NCBI GenBank assembly: GCA_020796225.1
Contig: CM036755.1
Coordinates: 82,219,150-82,283,149, forward strand
DNA from: Arion vulgaris
Lineage: Eukaryota; Mollusca; Gastropoda; Stylommatophora; Arionidae
Length of the DNA: 64,000 nucleotides
Direction of reading: 5' to 3'
Shown: positions 27,701 to 39,700 of the stretch, piece after piece
Position numbering within the stretch: the stretch's first letter is position 1
How the letters are laid out: each line of letters begins with the position of its first letter
Program-made: the position numbers and the translations under genes
Notes under the pieces: generated by a model
Seen by the model: only the letters and a program-made list of their open reading frames with translations
The model's database searches: none
What the model was told of the DNA's origin: nothing

Positions 27701-30700
27701 TCACTAAAACAATGCTCATGACATTCAGCACAAATGTGAAATCTGTGTTACTGTGTGACTCATGAAACATCACTAAAACAACGCTCATGATATTCAGCAC
27801 AAATGTGAAATCTGTGTTACTGTATGGCTCACGAAACATGACAAGTCACAAAGTTGAATACCAATAAGATTCAGACATTTGTTAATGGATGTCTTTGGCG
27901 TATTCTCATACTGAGATGGTATCTCAGAGTTGCATACACAAACCTGTGGATTAGAACAGGACAAGAACCGATGATGACCCAGGTTAAGAGGAGAAAATGG
28001 CAGTAGGTCGGGCATACCCTATGGTGAAACACATAAAGTCAAAGTACTGTAGTTTCACAAAGTACAAAAACAATAACAATACACAGTTACATTTTGACCA
28101 AAAGGCCTTTATCAAACAAAGGATACACCAGAAGGGAAGAAATTCACTTCTAAAATGGCAGACGTAATGTATACAATTAGATAATAAATCCCTAATGACC
28201 TTAAAAGGAAAATATGTGACTAAAAAACGAAAAACAAAATAAATGTGAAAAACTAGGACTGAAAGAAAGAAGATAAACAATCTTCTTCTTCTTCTTTTGT
28301 TGTCACACTGCTACCGGATTGTTGCCAGTGTCGTGGTTTTCTGTTTTTGTCTTGCGCTGTTCTGGTAGCTTGTGTGATTGTTATTTTTGCTCTTTCACAG
28401 GATTCTGCTACGCCATCTAACCATTTTTTCTGTGGTCTTCCTCTTGCCTTCTTTCCCGATGTTCTGTTGTAGAAGACTCTGTATACTGTGGAGTTTGGAT
28501 GCATTCTTATTAAGTGGCCAAACCACTTCATTGTTTGTTTCTCTATGTAATTCAAGTGAAACACGTACAAACAAAGTACTATAGTTTTACAAAATACATA
28601 AACAGTGACGATAAACAGCAACGTTTCGACCAACAAGGCCTTTATCAAGCAAACGAACAAACAGGAGTGACAAATTAAAATGAAACACAAATGGACGACC
28701 AAATACCAACGTATCTAAGGAAAATCTAGCATTTCAATTCATTATGTAATTCAAGCATAAACAATAATAATCAAAAATATACATAGAATATATACATTTA
28801 ACATATACACATATACTATGAAGCATGAGAAGAGACAGTATTAAGAAGCATAGGAATGTAGCATGTTGAGTTTATGTGGTTGCAAGGTACCATATAAAGA
28901 TATAAAATGATTTTCTAGAGCAAATCGATTATAATCATCAGCGGAACATGATCAGATGGCTGTGACCTGGATATCGTAAGCTCCCAAATGATCAGTTCCA
29001 TTGAAATGAGTGGCTACATGCGTCACAGAGCATTTACAGATATCGTAACCTTTCTTCTTCTTCTTCTTTTCTCTAATCTTGTTTTGCCTCACAGTGTCAG
29101 GATAAGAAGAGATTTCTATAATGGGCTTGTGTGTACGCTTCACACAATGTGTATCTTGTGACCTCTGTTATCTCTGAGGTTGAAGTTTTGCATGGAATTC
29201 TTTTGTATGTATCCACTGTATCAGAGTAACATTTCTCTTTGAGGCAATCTTTAGGTAATCTGCTTATGTAGTCAAACCATTTAATTTGTTGTTTCTTGAT
29301 GAAGTTCAGTACTGATGTTGTACCCACTTTTTCCTGATATCTTAATTTCTAAACCGGTCTCTTCTTGTTACTTCCAGCATTCTGCTTAGACACTTCATCT
29401 TTTTCATGAGTAGTTTGATGTCAGCATCCAGGTTTGGCACTGATAGCATAATGTAGGGAGAAAGATTGTGTTGTACAATGATCTTTTAGTGTTCATGGTG
29501 ACATGTTTCCATTTCAAAATTGGCAACATGTGTAACCTAACCAAACTCACATTTTTTAAATACTTGTTGCTCATGTGTTTTTGTTGTTTTTAATATGTAA
29601 ACATAAATATTGCATCTGCAGCAAGGACAATCAGATCATTTGGTGACCCATTTTCACTTTACTGCTTGGCCTGACAAAGGTGTTCCTCTAACCCCCTGGA
29701 GTCTAGTAGACTTTGAACAGAGGGTGGCTTCATATCCTACTAGCAAGCCTATTGTTGTACACTGCAGGTCTGTATCTATGTTTGTCGAGCTGTGTTTTCA
29801 GTACATATCTAACATAACCGAATATGTTAATCCAAACTCTTTGAACAAGGGAACATGGTATAATTTGTTAATTTGTCTGTTAGCATACAAGAAGAATAAG
29901 AAGGAAGAGGAGAAAGAAGAATGACAGAGAATAAATAGAAATAAAGAATATCATCAAATAGCGTGTCCTGAGCAGAACTTTGTCAGCCTAACAGTCCGTC
30001 AGAATTTGTCTCTCTCAAAGACCAGATGTGTCTCGTCTACAGGCTTCATGCTCAAATCATCCGTTACATCATGAATCCATCTACTCTGTAAGTAAAAAGG
30101 CTCGTGGTATATAGGGCAATAATTATCGAAAAGGGTGGAGACTGTAGTCCATTTGTAGTGTTCCTCAAATTCGTCATTCTTGTTGTATTGTTTGCTTGAT
30201 AAAGGCCTTTTGGTCGAAATGTTGCTGTTTATCATCATTGTTTCTGTATTTTGTAAAACTATAGTATTTTGTTTTTACGTGTTTAGCTATAGGGCAATAC
30301 AGTGTTAGGAATGTATTTTCATTGACCATCGGCACATGATGGGTGATGTGGTCAGCATCATGCCGGCCGCCTTTACTTTCCCAGAGCATGTCTGGTACCC
30401 AGTTGAGGCTGGGTCGACCTGAGAGCCGGCGCGGTCGGGAAAAATTTCACGCGCACTGCAGTAGTTGAACCCAGACCACCAGCCTTGAGAAGTGAGTTCA
30501 CTAACAACATCTACTCTGGGGTCTTCCTATTCTCTTCTTAGCAGGTATTCCTCCTTCCATAATGGTATTATCCAACCATTCATATGTCTTTTCATATGTC
30601 CAAAAACTTACGTTTCTCATTCTTATTTGTAGCATCAGTCAATTTTTTTTTATTTTGAGTTCTTTCTGTTTCAGTTTTAGTTTGGAATATCTTCATTGCA

Positions 30701-33700
30701 CTCCGGACATGTCCATAGGTGCTCCGATCTCCTTCGCAATATCTCCAACAGCGTCCAGCGACTGACCGTACCAGTTTTATTTTGATTGATGAGCCGACTC
30801 GTATACCTGTTGTACCGTTCTTTTCTTGCACACCAATCTTCAAACCCAGTTCTCGAATCTAGTAGTTGACGTGGATTGGTTTAGATGAAGGTCTTCTCTG
30901 CGGCCACGCTCTATGAGGGCATTCACGATGTCAGCTCTATCCATGGGCTGGCCCTCTGATATAGCGGCAGAGCCAGCCAGTCTGTCTGCTCTCTCATTGC
31001 CAACGACACCCATGTGCCCGGAACAAAGACAAGTGTAATTCTACAAATTGTTGACGCCTGCAGAGATTCAGTCCATTGCCTGCGCACCGAACCGGCCTCC
31101 ACCTTTCGAATCATACTCAATGTCTTTCTGTATATATCTATTTGTTCTCTTCTCTGTCCATGAGATATGGAGAACTCTTCTGTAACACTTATATGCAAAA
31201 GCACATACACATTTTTCCACTGCGTTGTTAAATTTCTGTGCAGAATATAGAAGGTGAATGTGCACACCAAGCAGCACACTGTCATGTTCAATTTCTGTGA
31301 AGAATATAGGAGGTGAATGTGCACACCAAACACTTTGCCTTGTTAAATTTCTGTGAAGAAAATAGGTGAATGTGCACACCAAGAAATTTTTGACACAAGC
31401 TGGTCTCGAACCATGGGATTTCCACTGCACTTGATGACTAGTGAAGCATGTTATCAACTTCACTATCGGCAACCTTATTTTAATTATTGAATTGAAAACT
31501 GACTACAGGTGCTGAAATTCATCTGATTACCTCTAAGCTACCCTATCTCTCAAGATCATTTAGAAATAAATATCAAACATAGCCGGTGAATTAGAAGCCA
31601 AACAAGATATTAGAGAAATGTCAGTAAAATTAAAATATGTTCACTTCTTCTCTTCCACCTTTTACTTCCTTATAGAAGTGTTGGAGTGGAAATGTAGTGA
31701 TCTTCTTTGTGCTTGTTCTGATGTACTTTGTTAGCTATTATTCATTTTCTTACAGCTTTTCTTAATGCCTTTGCCCAATCTTTTGTCTTTCTCTTGCTCT
31801 GTACTCGTTATACTTTTTCAGTGCTGCTCTCTGGGGTAGACGATACCAAGGCATTTTTGTCAGATGTCCAAACCTTTTAATGTTCACTAAACTAAATGAA
31901 TTTATTTCTACAGTGCTGGTGTAGGACGTACAGGAGCCTTCATTGCTTTGCGGAATGTCATGAAACAAGCAGAAGACAAAGGATACATGGACATATTTTC
32001 CACAGTTCAAAAGCTGAGACATGACAGGATCAACATGGTACAGACAAGTGTAAGTTGTTACATGTATTCCTGGTGTTTATGATAGCAGACATTTACACAG
32101 AAAGAAGTCTTTACTTTTCCATTATATTTATTACAGAGTTGGTGATGAGGTTAGCATCTTATAACTACTCTAGTGTTTTCATACTCTGTGACTCCACGAG
32201 TCTATCTATCTATCTATTCTCTAATCCTGTTTTTGCCTTTCAGCATAGTGAAAAAGGAGACACCTGGAGCGAGCCTCTCTATGCACCATGTCTTTCTTTC
32301 TCTTCTCCAATTCTGAGTTTTCTCACAGTTTCAGCGTAAGAAGAGATTTCTAGAACAGGCTTTTGTGTGCACTTCATAAACGATGTCTTTCGTTGCCTCT
32401 TTTATCCCCAGGATCCACCTTTTGCATGGCTGGCCTTTTGCTTTGTATCCACTGTATCGGAGTAACATTGCTCTTTGTGATGCACTGTCTGATGGTAAGG
32501 TGCTTATGTGGCCGAACAATTTAATTTGCTTGCTATTTCATCATAAAGTTTGGTACCGATGTTGTACCCACGTTTCTCCTGATGTCTTCCTTTCTAAACC
32601 GGTCTCTTTCTGTTACTCCCAGCAATCTGCGTAGACACTTCATCTCTGTTGTGACTAGTTTTCTTCTATCATTTAATGTCAGTGTCCAGGTTTGGCACTG
32701 GTAGCATAATGTATGGAGAAATATTGTGTTGAACAATGCTCTTTTTGTGTTCAGGGTGACATGTTTACATTTTAAAATTGGCGCCATTTGTCCTATCATT
32801 TGATTTGCTTTGTTGCATCTGTGTTATATTTCGTTAGTTTAGTATGATTCGTAAAGTCGAAACAGGAATTGGGAGATGAAACTAGGTGGTTGTACTAGTA
32901 AAGACAAGGATCAGAGAAATCACTTTCATTTGTGTCCCTATTTCAGATGCAGTATGAGTTCCTGCACAGAGCAGCACAAGTAGCCATATTGTGTATGGGG
33001 ACAACTGTGACATCAAATGACATTCAACAAAGAATAAGTTACTTGGACAAGACATCACATACTGGATTAACTAATATGGAACAGGAATTCAAGGTAACAT
33101 TTTTTCTTTGACTACCTCACATTTTAAACTATTTACTTATTGGTCTTTTATTCATAAAAAAACAACAGATTAAATGGTTTGGACACCTGACAAGAATGCC
33201 CTGGTAGCGCCTACCACAGAGAGCCACATAGAAAAAGTATAATGAGTACAAAGCAAGAGGAAGACCAACAAAAGCTGGAGCGCTGGCATCAAGAACAGCC
33301 TTACGAAAATGAATATCAGCTTACAAAGTGCCTTAAAACAAGCACACACAGGATCACTACGTTTCCCCAACACTTCTATAAAGAAGTAAATGGAGGAAGA
33401 GAAGAACAAGCACACACAAGATCACTACGTTTCCCCAACACTTCTATAAAGAAGTCAATGGTGGAAGAGAAGAAGAACAAGCACACACAAGATCACTACG
33501 TTCCCCCCAACACTTCTATAAAGAAGTAAATGGTGGAAGAGATGAAGAAGACTTATTGGTTATTGATTACTGAACTGATGGCACAAAACTCCAGGCAGAC
33601 AAATAGATGCTTAGTCATCTTTAACAGATGTTGAAGGGTATACATACTGATGGCACAAAACTCCAGGCAGACAAATAGATGCTTAGTCATCTTTAACAGA

Positions 33701-36700
33701 TGTTGAAGGGTATACATACTGATGGCACAAAACTCCAGGCAGACAAATAGATGCTTAGTCTTCTTTAACAGATGTTGAAGGGTATACATACTGATGGCTC
33801 CTGTGTCTTGATGGTTAAACACACTCATCTCTCTGCCCCTCATGCATCCAGCTCTACTTGTACAACATCTAATTCTAAACTCCTTAAATTGCTGGATTGA
33901 TTTAACATCAATTTTAGCGTCCTCATCCAACAGTACATCACTAAGTGACAGAAGAACATCCCCCTTATCCATCCTAAACTCCCCAACAATTGATATTTTC
34001 AATGCAAGCCTGTCTGCTCTCATAGCGCTGTGAACACATCTCTGGAGATTGGAAACCTCCATAAACAACATCCATTCATACAGCAATGCTATTATGTATT
34101 AATATGGAGAACTAACCTAATATTAACTCTTTGATCTCTGCAACCAAAGAGCTTAAAACCATGTCCTTCCTGGGTTCCTAAACAAAAACAAAAAACCACA
34201 CAGAACAGAGTCACAAGCAGAGTCATAAACACAACTAGTTACTGTGACAAACTGCAAAGTTATCCTTGATCATCTTCAATATTCTTACTTGTTATGTCAG
34301 TCTTCCCAGAATGGAAACCATTTTTTAATACATATAATATCAACACCAAATTTTTGTCTTCACTTTATTGAGTAATCTATCTTTGTAATCCATATTTGGG
34401 AAGTTTCATATTTGTTAAAATATAATGCACACTCGGCGCAAATGTTGCTGCCTGTAGCTTGTGAAGACAATTTACAATGAATTAAGCAAACATCTTTGAA
34501 ATTCTTAGTGTGTAACTGGTTATACTAGTCACGACTGAGATGAAGTGTCTATGCAGAATGCTGGGAGTATCAAGAAGAGACCGGCTTAGAAAAGAAGACA
34601 TCTGGAAAAAGTGGGTACAACATCAGTACTGAACTTCATCAAGAAACAACAAATTAAATGGTTCGCCGCCCGAGTGGTTACCGGGCCCAAATTTGGGGTG
34701 TAAAGAATAGAACCACTGTTACCTGCCATGCATGTCGTAAGAGGCGACTAAAGAGGTTTGGCTGAAATCGGATGCATGTGTCCTAAACGTGTAGAAGTCT
34801 ATGCGTTTAAGGGCCTACCAAACCAATGTGCAACGATACACGTTCTTGGCAAAGATCAAACATATCACAAAGTGATTAAAATTGGTCGTAAAGAACGAAC
34901 GCAAAGAAGAAGAAGAAGAAATGGTTCGGCCACATAAGCACATTACCAACAGACTTGCTTATGTAGATTAGTAACAGAATGAAAGAGCAATGTTACTCCA
35001 GTACAGTGGATACAAGCAAAAGGCTGTGCACACAAAAGGTTGACCTCAGAGATAACAGAGGTGGTGAAAATCAATGTTTATGAAGAGCACAGATAAGACA
35101 ATTTTAGAAATCTCTTTTTACCCTGTGAGGCAAACTAGGAGAAAAGAAGTCACTGGTTATGTTTTTGCTAGAATTATTTGCTGAGCAATATCTGTTTACA
35201 GAAACTGTGTAAAAAATTATTGCAGTGACGTTGAAAGCTTCAATGCTTTTACTCTCTGGAGAAATAAATTATGGAATGTTCTTAGTGTCTATCTGTTTCA
35301 CAGTTATTGTACCTACTATTGTTGTTTGCATTCGTTCCTTTTTATCAAACAAGTTAACTGCTCTTTGGGATCTGTATGATATTCTCTGAGAACATGAGTA
35401 TGTTGCACGTCAATTAGACCACTAGAGTGTGTAGAACAGACATATCCTAAATTATATGCATATTATCCAACAGGAAACAAAGTTGTACAGACTAGTAACT
35501 GTAAAATTTTGCAAACTGAAAACAGTTATGGAGGAAATCACTCCAGTAGAGAGGAAGACCACAGCAAACATGGATCCAAGATGTGATAGAGGATTTAAAC
35601 ATGGCGGCAGCAAACTTTAGACATCCGACCTACGAGAGAGAAAAATTCTAAAGAGCTGTTAGAATAGCAACAGTGTAAACTTAATGTATGAATTCTGCCT
35701 GTGTGCTGCCAATGCTCACAGGGGGAGCAAAGAATAGTAACACTGAGACCTACACAGCAAGTCATAAGAGGCGACTGAGATAGAGCTTATAAAAGCTAAC
35801 CTATTAAATAAAGTGTCGCAGAAATCGGATGTACGAGTACTTGTAGGCACATAACCGGCACAACATACAATCACTTTTTGACATTCTTCATGCATTGAGA
35901 GAGTCTTTCTGAACAGAGGAGTTTTGGGGCTGTGAATCCCACTCGCTGACCAGATTGAGAGAGATGGGTGTCCATATTGGTGCAGCCCGAATAGAACGAC
36001 ATACTAAATATGCAAGGAGATTGATTAATCAACATCGAACTGGCGTGTTGCGCCACTGGATTTGCTGAGGCGGAGATCGGAGCACCTATGGACATGTCCG
36101 GAGTGCAATGATGATAGTCCTCATATAACTGATAACAATCACTCTTAGGATCAGATCACATACAAATCTCCAAAGAGTGGTTAACAAGTGATCGATATGG
36201 AGCATTCTAAGAAGAAGGATGTATGAATTCAACTTATTACTATGCTGGCTAACATTTACCATGTTGTCTTCCTCTTGTTCATCTGCCTGAACATTTCTTT
36301 TTTTCTCTTTATGCGGTCTCTGTGGCTAAGTGGTTAAGCCTTTGCTTTGTGTTCCGAAGGTTGTGGGTTCAAATCTGGACCGCACCATTCTGTTCACGGG
36401 TGAATTTTTTGCTGAGACACCTAGGATTGTTGGTGGAGATACATAGTTGGTGTTTTGTGCAATATTCTCAGTAGGTAACATGCCATTTCTGCAGAAAGGG
36501 AACTATGTGGGGTAAAGCTAGGTGCAATGAAGTCAATTCTTTGAGTTTAGGAGTTATTTATTTTCTTGTTTTATGTAACTAAAATATTGGAGTTATCATT
36601 GAAGAAGAAGAATAAGAACTTGTAAATATTTTCTTCTCATCAGATCATCTGTGACGTGAGGAGTGATGATGAAAATGACAAAGAAAATGTTGAGTCTCCC

Positions 36701-39700
36701 GAAGACCCTTCAAATGTTTATGAGAACAATCAAAATGCCAACAACAGACATAAGAATCGTCTGAGCAACATCACACCAAGTAAGTCAATAAGTAGTTTTG
36801 TGTTTTTTTCTCTCTTAGTCGTATACGGCTTTTGATCATCTTCCATCTTTATAACGAGGAAAATTATATACATTTTCTTTAAGCAAGAGAAACATGCGCT
36901 ATCATTAAAGGAGAGATGATGGCAGTACTCCCAGCCTTGCTTGGCTTAATCAGCAAGGAAGCAGCACCCCATACAATTTTTGTTCCAAGTGATTCTAGGT
37001 CCATTCTCCAAGATATCCTATACTTCAGACAAGACAGGCTCATCTTCTTCTTCGATCGCCCGCTGTCAATTCAGGCGGTAGTCATGACGCCTGGTATTGC
37101 GCTTCTGATTTATGCATGAGGTCTGCTTACCATTTGACCGGTGCACTTTCGCCATGTGGTGCAATTTCACCGACTTCAGAGGTGATCAGACTCATCTAAG
37201 AAATGTTCTTCTTTTGTCATCACACAGTTACTGGGTAATTTCCCAGAATTATGGTTTTTCTGTTTTTGTCAATGGCTTGGATGATAGTTATTTGACAGGT
37301 TTCTGCTATACCATCTAACCATCTTTTTCATTATCTTCCTATTGTCTTCTTTCTTTATGTTCTGTTTAGAAAATTCTGTATACAGTGGAGTTTCTTCTTC
37401 TTCACCTTTCAACTCCCACTGGAGCACAGGTCTTCAACAAACTTCTTGCAGCTCTTCCTCTCTCCTGCCATCCCTTCCAATTCTGTCCATGTTTTACCTA
37501 TTCTTTTAATATCAGTCTCCAGCTCTCTTCTCCAGGTATGTCTAGGCCTTCCACTACTCCACTTTCCCTTCGGGTTCAAAAACAGTGCCTGTCTTGCTAT
37601 GATTCCAGTTGGTCTTCTCAATGTGTATCCTATCCATCGCCAGCATCTCTTCCTTAGCTCTTTCTCCACTGGTATCACAGAATCGAGAAGAGCAGGCTGG
37701 AAAGCCACTGCCCTGGCAAAATTCATTGGCAAAGATTTAAAATAAAATTTATATAAAAATATCTTTACCATCTTCAAAATTACATCTGGAACCCTCGCCG
37801 GTGCTACAGAGTTTGTTCACATCAGCTGAAATCTTCCTGTGTAAGAAAGAGATCGGAGCAGACATGGTTACTCACCGAAGTGCAATGATGATGGTCCTAT
37901 CAAATTAATCAATCAATCAAACTCTCAGTCAATTTAAACAAATTCTATCTATTAAGTTTCAATTATCCTGTACCATGAATATTTTTTGTTGTTGCTAATG
38001 TCGATGTATTCATTACGGAAGTTGTAGTATTATGAACTATTCCTCGATCACCAATATGCCTTTGCTCATTAATATTATTTTGTAAGGCAGATTAGAGTAA
38101 TTTGTAAGCATTTGCCTAACGACTCGGACACAGGGGAGTTGTGAGTTCAATTACAATTCAGTTGTGGGCTATCACTATCGCAGGGTGTTATCAACTTTGC
38201 TATTGAAGACCACATTCCTGCTGTAATTCTGTAGTTTTGCTGAGACAGTCAAGTAACCATTTTCAATTTGGAAGACTAAAGAACTAAAATGAAGTAAAGT
38301 TTGTATTTTCTAAATGGTATATGTTGAAGTAAATTAAAAGAAGACAGAGCATTACCATTGCAACAATTAAAAGAACTAACAAACTTATGGAAGGGAACTG
38401 ACATAAGAACTTCTTCTTCAGCGATCTCTGGTCATGCGCTTAATTTACTGTGGACCACAAACTGGACAGTTAGCTTCAGGTCTGTCAGGTTTCCCCACAG
38501 CTTAGTTTTCAGGTTGATTGGGTGTGGCCACATGTTGCTTCTCAGCTCACCCAGCAGAGGACAGTCTTGCAGGACAGTCCCTGGTGTCTTTTCTGCCTGC
38601 TGACACTGGTAGAGAGCTGTTTGACTGTTTGTATTCCTAGTCATATAAGTGTTTGTTGAGTCTGTAGTGTCAGGTGCATAGTCGAAATATAATGACCTGG
38701 TTTGTTCTGCTTAGGTCTTTGAGGAAGTATTTTCCATAATCGTATCCAGTTTTGACTTCCAGTCTACTGTTGATTTTCTCTGTATGAGGGTTTTGACCTC
38801 TTGAAAATACAAGGGTTGGTAAATTTGCTCTTTGGCACTGCCCTCCTTAGCTAAGACATCGGCACTCTCATTGCCTGCAATGCCACAGTGAGATGGAATC
38901 CACTGCAAGTGAATTTCTGCCTTTTCTGAAAGCTGAGCAAGTTATCTTTTTAGATTTGTACTGTGCTGTCAGCGGATTTAGCTACCAGGACTTGTATAGC
39001 CGACAGTGAGTATGTAAGAAATACCATCTTGCCTGCAGGTGCTTACAGCTTATTCATGTGCTGTGCTGCCATCAGAAGGGCTAAGAGTTCTGCTTTGCAG
39101 TTAGAACATATTCTTCCAGTAGGGGTCGCTAGAGACACAAGAGAGTTGATGCTTCACAAGATCCAGAAGGGCAGGTTTCGGTATGAGTGGATGTCGTCTA
39201 TAGAAGTTTCTAACCTCCAGCGGCTTACGTGGATATACTGTCCTGGGCATGCAGGTGTTTACGGTAATGAGAGAGCGGACAGGCTTGCATCAACAGCATC
39301 GATTGTTGGGGAGTTGAAGATGGATAAGGGGATATTCTTTGGTCTCTTCGCGACTCTCTGTTGGATGAGGACACTAAAATCGATGTTTAATCGATCAAGC
39401 GATTTAAGCAGTTTGGAGTTACCCGTTGTTCAAGTCGAACTGGATGCCTGAGAGGCAGAGTGAGAGGTGTGTTTAATCAGCGAGCTACAGGAACCATCAG
39501 TATGCATACTCTTCAATATCTGTTGGGGAGACTGAGCACCTATGGGTCTGTCCGGAGTGCAATGACATCAGTTTAGTAACCAATAACCAATAAGAGACAC
39601 AGTAGTAGCATAAGAACAAAACTAAGGTATTTAAGAACCTGTGTTTTTTCATTGGCACTTGGCAATGTATGGTTGTGAGACATGGACCATTGACAAAGCA

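Larger units (their letters stand above)
29945..31210 (-). mobile_element. RTE-B LINE 3' end with two later insertions
   Basis: Minus-strand RTE-B pieces at 29945-30088, 30508-30669 and 31123-31210 are collinear. They are separated by a 419 bp insert flanked by catctactctg (30078-30088/30508-30518) and a J2 insert flanked by tctttctgt (30661-30669/31123-31131). Confidence 0.8.

Noticed and set aside
29768..29924. Continuation of the D1 frame past the catalytic cysteine ([10 protein letters not shown]...)
   Set aside because: It loses the P-loop; splicing at 29767 to 31914 restores [10 protein letters not shown] exactly.
33342..33792. CRISPR-like direct repeats
   Set aside because: Units are directly adjacent with no spacers, and this is animal nuclear DNA with introns.
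33553..34086. 177-residue reverse frame as a new gene with 24-residue repeats
   Set aside because: Its N-terminal half is the RNase H tail of LINE family E, and the repeats are a local triplication.
36312..36383. A functional tRNA gene
   Set aside because: A and B boxes and part of an acceptor stem are present, but the anticodon and T arms do not pair properly and the segment leads into a repeated SINE body.
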